From Oscillospiraceae bacterium (GTDB lineage: Bacteria; Bacillota; Clostridia; UMGS1883): DNA of 13,421 nucleotides. The notes beneath the pieces were generated by a model. The model had not been told where the DNA came from, made no database searches, and saw only the letters and a list, made by a program, of their open reading frames with translations. Below, piece after piece: positions 7,459-13,421 of the stretch (position 1 is its first letter; each line of letters begins with the position of its first letter). The translations under genes and the position numbers were made by a program. The stretch lies in NCBI GenBank assembly GCA_022508735.1, contig JAFLUQ010000053.1, forward strand, positions 1 to 13,421, in the 5' to 3' direction.

Positions 7459-9264
7459 TTGTACTACAACATAGCAGCGCCCGTCGGGCACTACATACAT
7501 TCTGAATATATAACCCTGCTGCCCACCGGCCGCTTTTACGAAAACCGCGAAAGAACGCTAAGCTACCTTCGTGAGTTGGACCCGGATCGTATGCTCTATA
7601 ACTTCCGCACCGCCTTCGGGGTCGACACAAAGGGGGCCGAGCCGCTGGGAGGTTGGGAGGAGCCAACCGGGCTTCTGCGCGGCCACTCCACCGGGCACTA
7701 TATTTCCGCCCTGTCCATCGCGGTCAGCGCCACGGGGGAGGAGCTTTTCCGGGAAAAATTGAGATACATGGTTCACGAGCTGCGGAAGTTACAGCTTATG
7801 AGCAAAGGCGACCCTGCCGCTTTTAAGACCGCCTGCACTGCCGAAAACCCTTCGCAGGAAAACTGGAGCAAAAATCCCGGTGAGTGGGGAGAGGGCTTTC
7901 TTTCGGCCTACTCGCCCGACCAGTTCGCCCTTTTGGAGCAGTTTGTAAAATATAAGGACATCTGGGCGCCATACTATACGCTTCACAAGATAGTTGCCGG
8001 TATGATTGAGTGCTACAGCCGCGTTTACCTCGATGAAGCGCTGGACGTGGCGAAGGACATCGGAAACTGGATACACGCGCGCCTCAGCGCGGTTTCAGCC
8101 GAGCACCGCAAAAAGATGTGGAGCCTCTACATAGCAGGGGAGTTCGGCGGCATGAACGAGTCTATGGCCCGGCTCTACGCCCTTACCGGGGATGAAAAAT
8201 ACCTTGAGACCGCCCGTATGTTCGACAACGGCAACGTGTTCCCGGGGCTGGCCGAGGGCGTTGACACGATTATGGGCCTCCACGCAAATCAGCACATACC
8301 CCAGATCATCGGCGCTCATCACGAGTACCGCGCCACCGGTGAGGATTTCTATAAAAGCGTGGCTGAAAACTTCTTCCACATTGTGACCCACCACCACATG
8401 TACGCCATAGGCGGGGTGGGTCAGGGCGAGAGCTTCCGGGGGAGCGACGCGCTTGCCGCCAACATAAAAGAAGATACCAACTGCGAAACCTGCGCGGCCT
8501 ATAACCTCTTGAAGCTGGCCCGCGACCTCGCCGCGCTGGACCCGGAGAACACCGCCTATATGGAGTATTACGAGCGGGCGCTGATAAATCAGATACTGGC
8601 CTCCCAGTGCGAGCATATCACGCCCGACATGCTTAACGGCGTCACCTATATGCTGCCTATCGGCCCGGGAGCCGTGAGGAGCTACAGCGACAATTACAAC
8701 AGCTTTACCTGCTGCCACGGCACTGGGATGGAGAACCATGTCAAGTATACCGACGCCTCCTTCCTGCTGACCGAAGATGCACTTTACATAAATCAGTATG
8801 TTCCGGCCTCCGTAAAGGGCGCGGTGGACGTCCGTATTGAGAACGACTTCCCCTTTGGGGGCGTGAGAGTAGCGCTGGAATTCAACCGGGATTTTACGGC
8901 CAAGCTGCGCATTCCCTCTTGGTGTGATAACCCCTTTCCCGAGCTGTCGCGCGAAGGGAATTTCGCCGTAGCGCGCGGAAAGGCCGGGGAGAAATTTGCG
9001 CTTTGCGGCGAATTTACATACTCACTCCGCTGGGAAACCACGCCGGACGAGCTTGACGGCTCGGCGGTGGCGGCCCTCATGTACGGCCCCTTCGTCATGG
9101 TGACGGAGGATCCGTCCAAGGAGTGGATAAGCCTCGATAGTGACCTCGAAAAATATAAGCTGATACCCGGCGATGTGCCGATCCTCAGTGACGGAGCCCG
9201 CACATTTATACCCATGTATGCCGCCGGAGAAAAGCCCTATCACGCATATTTTAAACTAAAATAG
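7459..9264 (+). CDS. GH127-type beta-L-arabinofuranosidase (DUF1680 family)
   Basis: The 601-residue protein matches glycoside hydrolase family 127, an (alpha/alpha)6-barrel enzyme that removes beta-linked L-arabinofuranose from plant glycans such as hydroxyproline-rich glycoproteins. In the characterised Bifidobacterium enzyme HypBA1, zinc is held by a Glu and three Cys, one Cys is the nucleophile, and a further Glu is the acid/base. The counterparts are E343 and C345 in NCETCAAYN, C418-C419 in FTCCHGTGMEN, and E324 in GQGESFRG as the likely acid/base. GLLRGHSTGHY (71-81) is the family's N-terminal signature. There is no signal peptide, so it would act on imported oligosaccharides; no transporter is in view. 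The TTG start is supported by AAGGAG at 7444-7449, 9 nt upstream, and no better ATG exists nearby. Substrate may differ from arabinofuranosides, since DUF1680 is broad. Confidence 0.88.
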   Translation: MYYNIAAPVGHYIHSEYITLLPTGRFYENRERTLSYLRELDPDRMLYNFRTAFGVDTKGAEPLGGWEEPTGLLRGHSTGHYISALSIAVSATGEELFREKLRYMVHELRKLQLMSKGDPAAFKTACTAENPSQENWSKNPGEWGEGFLSAYSPDQFALLEQFVKYKDIWAPYYTLHKIVAGMIECYSRVYLDEALDVAKDIGNWIHARLSAVSAEHRKKMWSLYIAGEFGGMNESMARLYALTGDEKYLETARMFDNGNVFPGLAEGVDTIMGLHANQHIPQIIGAHHEYRATGEDFYKSVAENFFHIVTHHHMYAIGGVGQGESFRGSDALAANIKEDTNCETCAAYNLLKLARDLAALDPENTAYMEYYERALINQILASQCEHITPDMLNGVTYMLPIGPGAVRSYSDNYNSFTCCHGTGMENHVKYTDASFLLTEDALYINQYVPASVKGAVDVRIENDFPFGGVRVALEFNRDFTAKLRIPSWCDNPFPELSREGNFAVARGKAGEKFALCGEFTYSLRWETTPDELDGSAVAALMYGPFVMVTEDPSKEWISLDSDLEKYKLIPGDVPILSDGARTFIPMYAAGEKPYHAYFKLK

Positions 9265-9274
9265 AGGTGATCTT

Positions 9275-10453
9275 ATGCAATACAGACCTGATAAAAACGG
9301 TGAACAGCTCTCCATTCTCGGCTACGGCTGTATGCGCTTTCCCCGAAAGGGCGGCGTTATAGACCGCTCCGAGACTGAGCGCCAGCTTCTTCACGCCATA
9401 GAGGGCGGAGTGAACTACTTCGACACCGCATATATATATCCCGGCAGCGAGGAGGTCCTCGGCGAGATCCTGCACAAAAACGGCATAAGAGAAAAGGTGA
9501 AGATAGCCACAAAGCTGCCCCACTATCTGATAAAAGACTTAGCGGGGATAGAGAAGTGCTTCAGGCAGCAGCTGAGCCGCCTTAAGACCGACTATGTGGA
9601 CTACTACCTCATGCACATGCTGCCGGATTCCACCGTCTGGGAGCGGCTCAAGGCTATGGGCGTGCTTCAGTGGATAGAGGAAAAGAAAAAGAGCGGCGAG
9701 ATACGTAACGTGGGCTTTTCCTACCACGGCAACACCGAAAAATTTATCGGTCTGCTTAATGCCCATGACTGGGATTTCTGCCAGATACAGTATAACTATC
9801 TCGACGAGCACAGTCAGGCCGGGCGGCGCGGGCTTATGGCCGCGGCGGAAAAGGGTATCCCGGTAATTATCATGGAGCCGCTGCGCGGCGGGCGTCTCGC
9901 CGGGGGGCTGCCTGACAAAGCCGTAGAAGTGTTTGCCGCCGCCGAGCCCAAGCGAAGCCCGGCGGAGTGGGCCTTCCGCTGGCTCTGGGATCAGCCTCAG
10001 GTGACGGTGGTGCTCTCGGGCATGAACACTGTGGAAATGATAGACGAAAATATCAGCGCCGCAGACTCGGTCCGGGCCGGAGAGTTCGGTGATGCGGAGC
10101 ATAAGCTTTTTGCCGATGCGGTAGCTGCCATAAACGAAAAGGTCAAAATAGGCTGCACGGGCTGCGGCTACTGCCTGCCCTGCCCTGCCGGAGTGGATAT
10201 ACCCGGCTGCTTCCGCTGTTACAACGCACGCAATATAGACGGTCGGCTCGCCGGCTTCAGAGAATATTTCATGTGCACCAGCATGAAGCGCGAGCTGAGC
10301 AACGCCTCACTCTGCAAAAAATGCGGCAAGTGCGAGAAGCACTGCCCGCAGGGAATAGAGATACGTGACCGCCTCGACGACGTGAAAAAAGAGCTTGAAG
10401 GCCCTCTGTATAAGGCTGCTGCCTGGGCGGTAAGGCATTTTGTGAAATTGTAA
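9275..10453 (+). CDS. Aldo/keto reductase with C-terminal ferredoxin-like domain, paralogue 1
   Basis: The 392-residue protein joins an aldo/keto reductase barrel to an Fe-S tail. The AKR tetrad is D50 and Y55 (FDTAYIY), K80 (ATK) and H114 (LMH). The tail carries two cysteine sets: CTGCGYCLPCP (C294, 297, 300, 303) and CKKCGKCEKHCP (C347, 350, 353, 357), which fits two [4Fe-4S] clusters, although the first set has a shortened CxxCxxCxxC spacing. AKRs of this type are widespread in anaerobic Firmicutes, and most have no assigned substrate. The clusters suggest that electrons come from or go to ferredoxin as well as, or instead of, NAD(P)H. The ATG follows GAGGTGA (9264-9270) at a 4-nt distance, and the gene begins 10 nt after the GH127 gene, so a role in sugar or aldehyde reduction downstream of it is possible but unproven. 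Confidence 0.9.
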   Translation: MQYRPDKNGEQLSILGYGCMRFPRKGGVIDRSETERQLLHAIEGGVNYFDTAYIYPGSEEVLGEILHKNGIREKVKIATKLPHYLIKDLAGIEKCFRQQLSRLKTDYVDYYLMHMLPDSTVWERLKAMGVLQWIEEKKKSGEIRNVGFSYHGNTEKFIGLLNAHDWDFCQIQYNYLDEHSQAGRRGLMAAAEKGIPVIIMEPLRGGRLAGGLPDKAVEVFAAAEPKRSPAEWAFRWLWDQPQVTVVLSGMNTVEMIDENISAADSVRAGEFGDAEHKLFADAVAAINEKVKIGCTGCGYCLPCPAGVDIPGCFRCYNARNIDGRLAGFREYFMCTSMKRELSNASLCKKCGKCEKHCPQGIEIRDRLDDVKKELEGPLYKAAAWAVRHFVKL

Positions 10454-10469
10454 ATAGTTTGAAAACTAT
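10454..10469. repeat. Perfect 16-bp AT-rich palindrome after the first reductase
   Basis: ATAGTTTGAAAACTAT reads as ATAGTTT and AAACTAT around GA and begins directly after the stop codon at 10451-10453. It lacks a following T-run, so it is a poor terminator. It lies just upstream of the putative -35 at 10482 and could be an operator for a dimeric repressor, or a weak 3' hairpin. Confidence 0.4.
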
Positions 10470-10481
10470 ACTTAAAACCTC

Positions 10482-10511
10482 TTTACTTTAGATTACAGAA
10501 TAAGCTATAAT
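10482..10511 (+). promoter_or_regulatory. Putative sigma-A promoter in repeat copy 1
   Basis: TTTACT (10482-10487) and TATAAT (10506-10511) are 18 nt apart. The -10 is a full consensus match and the -35 matches 4 of 6. The -10 forms the left arm of the first hairpin of repeat copy 1. Transcription would start near 10518, giving a leader of about 145 nt in front of the second aldo/keto reductase. The same arrangement, with a perfect -35, occurs in copy 2. Confidence 0.5.
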
Positions 10512-10641
10512 AAAGCTAAAGCTTTATTATATGCTTGATTTTATGCGCCGCCGAAAATTTCCTCGCCACAAGGGCTCGGAAACGGCGATGCGCTATTATA
10601 CCATATACGCCGTCAAGCAAGCTTGCGGCTATGGTATAATG
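10506..10641 (+). repeat. Structured intergenic repeat, copy 1
   Basis: There are three inverted repeats in a row. Hairpin 1 pairs TATAATAAAGC (10506-10516) with GCTTTATTATA (10521-10531) around TAAA. The core (10545-10593) pairs GCGCCGCC (10545-10552) with GGCG-AT-GCGC (10584-10593), then TTTCC (10558-10562) with GGAAA (10578-10582), then GCC with GGC at the tip. Hairpin 3 pairs ATTATACCATA (10595-10605) with TATGGTATAAT (10630-10640), enclosing GCCG-T-CAAGC-AA-GCTTG-CGGC (10609-10629). Positions 10521-10600 align with 11872-11950 at about 70 of 80 bases with one indel. That indel shifts the reading frame, so the element is not coding. The ribosome site of the next gene follows 10 nt after the third stem. 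It could be a mobile miniature element, a regulatory leader RNA, or both. Confidence 0.85.
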
Positions 10642-10662
10642 AGCAAAAAAGGAGGAATAGAT

Positions 10663-11787
10663 ATGGAACGATATTTCGGTGAAAACACGCCCAAATTAGG
10701 CTTTGGCCTTATGCGCCTGCCTAAAATCGACGGAAAAATTGATATAGAACACACCAAAAAAATGGTGGATATGTTCATGGAAGCAGGTCAGACCTACTTT
10801 GACACCGCCTATGTATACGACGGGGGCGAGAGCGAGAAGGCTGCCAAGGCCGCCCTTGTGGACCGCTATCCCCGCGAGAGCTTCACCCTCGCCACCAAGC
10901 TTGCCGGCTGGGTGGGCAATAACGAGGAAGAGGTCAAGCAGCAGCTCAAAACCAGCCTTGAGAGAACGGGCGCGGGCTATATCGACTATTATCTGCTCCA
11001 CTCTCTGAACGGCGACAGTTACGTTAATACATATAACAAGAATCACCTCTGGGACTTTGTAAGGGAGCAGAAGGCCAAGGGCCTCATAAAGCACTGGGGC
11101 TTCTCGTTCCACTCCTCCCCCGATGTGCTGGATAGGATACTTACCGAAAACCCCGATGTGGAATTTGTGCAGCTTCAGCTCAACTACGCCGACTGGGAGA
11201 ACCCCGATGTGGCAGGTCGCGCCAACTACGAGGTGGCAAGAAAGCACGGCAAATCCATCGTTGTAATGGAGCCCGTTAAGGGCGGCTCGCTGGCCAATCC
11301 GCCCCAGGCAGTTCAGGATATACTTAAGGCCGCCGACCCGAAGGCCTCCTTCGCTTCATGGGCCATACGCTATGTCGCCTCCCTTGACGGCATCATAAGC
11401 GTGCTTTCAGGCATGAGCAATATAGAGCAAATGCAGGACAACCTTTCTTACATGAGAGACTTCAAGCCCCTCAATGCCGATGAGCAGACAGCTATCCGCA
11501 AGGCTCAGGAGGCTATTAACGGCGTCAAGTCCATTCCCTGCACAGCCTGCAGCTACTGCACGGCGGGCTGCCCGGTGGGAATCCCGATCCCCGAGATCTT
11601 CGCGGCCCGCAACCGCCAGCTCATATGGGGCCAGCTTGAGGGCGGCGCCGAGGACTACGCCAGGGCCACAGCCAAGGGCGGAGCGGCTTCGTCCTGCGTG
11701 GAGTGCGGCCAGTGCGAAGGAGTGTGCCCGCAGCATATAAATGTTATTGAAAAGCTTCACGAGTGCTCTGATATTTTCGGAAAATAA
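10663..11787 (+). CDS. Aldo/keto reductase with C-terminal ferredoxin-like domain, paralogue 2
   Basis: The 374-residue protein has the same layout as the reductase at 9275-10453 but is clearly divergent. The AKR tetrad is D47 and Y52 (FDTAYVY), K79 (ATK) and H113 (LLH). The Fe-S tail has two canonical sets, CTACSYCTAGCP (C293, 296, 299, 303) and CVECGQCEGVCP (C345, 348, 351, 355), each CxxCxxCxxxCP, consistent with two [4Fe-4S] clusters. I start it at ATG 10663 because GGAGG at 10651-10655 is 7 nt upstream and MERYFGENTPKLGFGLMRLP is the normal family start; the in-frame ATG at 10531 lies inside the structured repeat. It has its own promoter in repeat copy 1 and ends at the terminator at 11797, so it appears to be a monocistronic cassette. 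Substrate unknown; cytosolic. Confidence 0.92.
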   Translation: MERYFGENTPKLGFGLMRLPKIDGKIDIEHTKKMVDMFMEAGQTYFDTAYVYDGGESEKAAKAALVDRYPRESFTLATKLAGWVGNNEEEVKQQLKTSLERTGAGYIDYYLLHSLNGDSYVNTYNKNHLWDFVREQKAKGLIKHWGFSFHSSPDVLDRILTENPDVEFVQLQLNYADWENPDVAGRANYEVARKHGKSIVVMEPVKGGSLANPPQAVQDILKAADPKASFASWAIRYVASLDGIISVLSGMSNIEQMQDNLSYMRDFKPLNADEQTAIRKAQEAINGVKSIPCTACSYCTAGCPVGIPIPEIFAARNRQLIWGQLEGGAEDYARATAKGGAASSCVECGQCEGVCPQHINVIEKLHECSDIFGK

Positions 11788-11796
11788 AGTTAAAAC

Positions 11797-11826
11797 AGGG
11801 GCTGCTTCGGCAGTCCCTTATTTTTT
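11797..11826 (+). terminator. Rho-independent terminator after the second aldo/keto reductase
   Basis: AGGGGCTGC (11797-11805), a TTCG tetraloop (11806-11809) and GCAGTCCCT (11810-11818) form a 9-bp stem with one G-U pair. The T-rich stretch TTATTTTTT (11818-11826) follows at once. The stability of a UUCG-capped stem with a directly attached T-run makes this a convincing terminator. It lies 9 nt after the stop codon. Confidence 0.93.
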
Positions 11827-11833
11827 ACTTCCC

Positions 11834-11862
11834 TTGACATTGATTTCTTTTAGTGGTATAAT
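11834..11862 (+). promoter_or_regulatory. Perfect-consensus extended -10 sigma-A promoter upstream of tsaC
   Basis: TTGACA (11834-11839), a 17-nt spacer and TATAAT (11857-11862) match the consensus in all 12 positions, and TG at 11854-11855 makes it an extended -10. The -10 is also the left end of repeat copy 2. Transcription should start near 11869, giving a leader of about 156 nt for tsaC that contains the whole core and third hairpin of the repeat. Confidence 0.88.
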
Positions 11863-11981
11863 AAAGCCGAGGCTTTATTATATATTTGATTTCATGCGCC
11901 GCCATAGTTTCCTCGCCACGATGGCTCGGAAACGGCGATGCGCAATTATAGCATAAAATCTTTCGTATTTTATGCTATAAT
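11857..11981 (+). repeat. Structured intergenic repeat, copy 2
   Basis: It has the same three-hairpin plan and orientation as copy 1. Hairpin 1 has 12-base arms TATAATAAAGCC (11857-11868) and GGCTTTATTATA (11871-11882). The core pairs GCGCCGCC (11896-11903) with GGCG-AT-GCGC (11934-11943), GTTTCC (11907-11912) with GGAAAC (11928-11933) across a TC/TC internal loop, and GCCA (11915-11918) with TGGC (11922-11925) around CGA. Hairpin 3 is a perfect 15-bp stem, ATTATAGCATAAAAT (11945-11959) with ATTTTATGCTATAAT (11967-11981), around CTTTCGT. Hairpin 3 differs from that of copy 1 in sequence and length, except at its ends. An A-run and AAGGA follow it, as in copy 1. Confidence 0.87.
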
Positions 11982-12024
11982 AAAAAAAGGATATTCTGAC
12001 ACAATAGGATAAGGACCTGATACC

Positions 12025-13029
12025 TTGAACACAAGAATAATAAAAATTGACCCGGACAATATAGATATGAATCTGATCGCCGAGGCCGCTGAAATAGTGC
12101 GCCGTGGCGGTCTTGTTGCCATGCCGACGGAGACGGTCTACGGCCTTGGGGCCGACAGCTTTAACCCGGAGGCTGTAAAAAAGATCTTTGCGGCAAAGGG
12201 CCGCCCGGCGGACAATCCGCTGATTTCGCATATTGCGGAGATAGGCGAGGTTGAGCGCCTTGCCCGTGAAATTCCGCCGAGGGCACAAAGGCTCATGGAG
12301 CACTTCTGGGGCGGGCCGCTGACTGTAATACTCAAAAAGCGGCCCGAGGTACCGGCGGAGGTCAGCGCAGGGCTCGACACCGTCAGCATACGCATGCCGA
12401 GCCACAGCGTGGCCCACGCGCTTATCAAGGCCAGCGGCACGCCCATAGCAGCGCCCAGCGCTAACTTAAGCGGCAGCCCCAGCCCCACGCTGGCGGAGCA
12501 CTGCATAGCCGACCTCTCTGGCCGTGTTGACATGATAATCGACGGCGGCAGCTCGCTGATCGGCCTTGAATCCACGGTTGTGGACCTTACGGCCGAGGTG
12601 GTGACCGTGCTTCGCCCCGGAGCCATAACCGCGGAGCAGATAGCCGAGATAGCCGGTGACTGCATCTATGGCGGAAATTACGCCGAGGCCCCGAAGTGCC
12701 CAGGCATGAAATATACCCACTACAGCCCGCGGGCCGAGGTTTTCGCCATGAAAAGCATGGAGAACGCCGAGGAAATGTTAAAGGCTCACGGCGGAAAGAC
12801 CGCTGTTATAGACATGAATCCAAAGAGGTACGCGGCCGACATTGTTTACGATGCCGGGCCCGATCTTAACTCCTATGCCGCGCGGCTGTTTTACCTGCTG
12901 CGGCGTGCCGACGAGGACGGAGTAGACTTTTTAATTGCGCGCCTGCCCGAAAGCGAGGGCATAGGCGCGGCGCTCAGAAACCGGCTGCTGAAGGCCGCCG
13001 GAGGAAGGACGGACGACAGCTATGCTTAG
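12025..13029 (+). CDS. tsaC: L-threonylcarbamoyladenylate synthase (TsaC/Sua5 type)
   Basis: The enzyme makes threonylcarbamoyl-AMP from threonine, bicarbonate and ATP, the first step of t6A formation at position 37 of ANN-decoding tRNAs. The YrdC domain shows PTETVYGLG (34-42), KGRPxxNPL (58-66), the FWGGPLT stretch (94-100), SIRMPSH (121-127) and PSANLSG (144-150). CPGMKYTHYSP (225-235) is the linker that leads into the C-terminal Sua5 domain, so this is the long two-domain form (334 residues), not the short TsaC. The TTG start has AAGGA at 12011-12015, 9 nt upstream; an ATG at 12067 would cut into the first helix. It is preceded by a strong promoter and a structured leader. It overlaps the rimI-like gene by 8 nt, in keeping with a t6A-related operon. 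Confidence 0.95.
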   Translation: MNTRIIKIDPDNIDMNLIAEAAEIVRRGGLVAMPTETVYGLGADSFNPEAVKKIFAAKGRPADNPLISHIAEIGEVERLAREIPPRAQRLMEHFWGGPLTVILKKRPEVPAEVSAGLDTVSIRMPSHSVAHALIKASGTPIAAPSANLSGSPSPTLAEHCIADLSGRVDMIIDGGSSLIGLESTVVDLTAEVVTVLRPGAITAEQIAEIAGDCIYGGNYAEAPKCPGMKYTHYSPRAEVFAMKSMENAEEMLKAHGGKTAVIDMNPKRYAADIVYDAGPDLNSYAARLFYLLRRADEDGVDFLIARLPESEGIGAALRNRLLKAAGGRTDDSYA

Positions 13030-13421
13030 ACCTGCACAAATGAAGGACATTGAGCGCATAGAACAAATAGCAAGGGAGGCCTTCGGGCCCACGACGCCTA
13101 TGAGCGGCTCTGTCATGGCGTCGCTCGGCGAGGGCAGCCAGCACGTGATCGTCAGTGACGACGGTGGGGTAAACGGCTTTTTAGTGTACTCGCTGGTTGT
13201 TGGCGAGGCCGAGATCTACCACATCGCCGTGGCAGAGGAGTGCCGCCGCCGTGGGATAGGCGAGGCAATGATAAAGGAGCTGCTTACTTTGGCGGAGGTA
13301 GTGCATCTTGATGTGCGCATCAGCAACACTCCTGCCATTAAGCTATATGAAAAATGCGGCTTTAAGCCTGTGTATACACGAAAGAATTACTATTCCAACG
13401 GCGAAAACGCCATAGTTATGA
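13022..13421 (+). CDS. rimI: RimI-like GNAT N-acetyltransferase, partial at right edge
   Basis: The frame opens at ATG 13022 and runs off the window after 133 codons without a stop. The sequence is a GNAT fold close to ribosomal protein S18 alanine N-acetyltransferase: IYHIAVAEECRRRGIGEAMI contains the acetyl-CoA pyrophosphate loop (RRxGIG), followed by LDVRISNTPAIKLYEKCGF and the typical tail RKNYYSNGENAIVM. The family is usually about 145-155 residues, so perhaps only a dozen or so are missing. It overlaps tsaC by 8 nt and so is probably translationally coupled to it. In many Firmicutes rimI lies among tsaB, tsaD and tsaC, so tsaD may follow. Assignment to RimI rather than another GNAT rests on the C-terminal pattern and the neighbour. 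Confidence 0.85.
   Translation, partial: MLRPAQMKDIERIEQIAREAFGPTTPMSGSVMASLGEGSQHVIVSDDGGVNGFLVYSLVVGEAEIYHIAVAEECRRRGIGEAMIKELLTLAEVVHLDVRISNTPAIKLYEKCGFKPVYTRKNYYSNGENAIVM

Noticed and set aside
10454..10500. Rho-independent terminator after the first aldo/keto reductase
   Set aside because: The palindrome at 10454-10469 is AT-rich and has no following T-run, so it is listed only as a palindrome.
10531..10662. In-frame N-terminal extension of the second aldo/keto reductase from ATG 10531
   Set aside because: The segment lies in the structured repeat, has no ribosome site, adds 44 residues absent from the family, and a strong GGAGG precedes ATG 10663.
11741..11956. Short + strand open frame across the terminator and repeat copy 2
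   Set aside because: It begins inside the reductase gene in another frame and crosses a strong terminator; the matching segment of copy 1 is shifted by an indel, so the peptide is not conserved.

Overview
The window looks like chromosomal DNA of a moderately GC-rich anaerobic Bacillota, most likely a gut-type member of class Clostridia. The evidence is the MurD subtype (SxxSSPxRT signature), the M42 peptidase cluster, two aldo/keto reductases with ferredoxin-like C-termini, strong AGGAGG-type ribosome sites, and TTG starts. No rRNA, tRNA, CRISPR array, insertion sequence or phage gene is visible. All genes are on the + strand and most are housekeeping or metabolic. Genus-level assignment is not possible from the sequence alone.

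Region 1 (1-2824): a left edge with a small inverted repeat, then a degenerate HD-GYP-type phosphohydrolase, a flavodoxin-like FMN/NAD(P)H oxidoreductase and murD, closely spaced. Region 2 (2825-10453): after an 87-nt gap with two short hairpins comes a dense string of genes. It holds three tandem paralogous M42 metallo-aminopeptidases, an M15-type D,D-peptidase-like protein without a signal peptide, the redox chaperone Hsp33 (hslO), a GH127 beta-L-arabinofuranosidase and an aldo/keto reductase with two Fe-S cysteine sets. Several junctions overlap (10, 1, 4 and 4 nt), so this is probably one polycistronic unit.

Region 3 (10454-12024): a second, divergent aldo/keto reductase with the same ferredoxin-like tail, bracketed by two direct copies of a structured intergenic repeat of about 125-136 bp. 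Each copy has a promoter-like -10 box inside a first hairpin, a GC-rich core hairpin about 87% identical between copies, and a third hairpin whose sequence differs while its ATTATA...TATAAT ends are kept. The downstream copy has a perfect TTGACA-N17-TGnTATAAT promoter. A clear rho-independent terminator separates the second reductase from this promoter.

Region 4 (12025-13421): tsaC/sua5 of the t6A tRNA-modification pathway, overlapped by a rimI-like acetyltransferase cut by the right window edge. This is a common start for a tsaC-rimI-tsaD type operon.

The coding content is mostly recognisable: peptide turnover, cell-wall precursor synthesis, redox protection, arabinoside breakdown and tRNA modification. 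The least explained element is the pair of structured, promoter-bearing repeats at 10506-10641 and 11857-11981.
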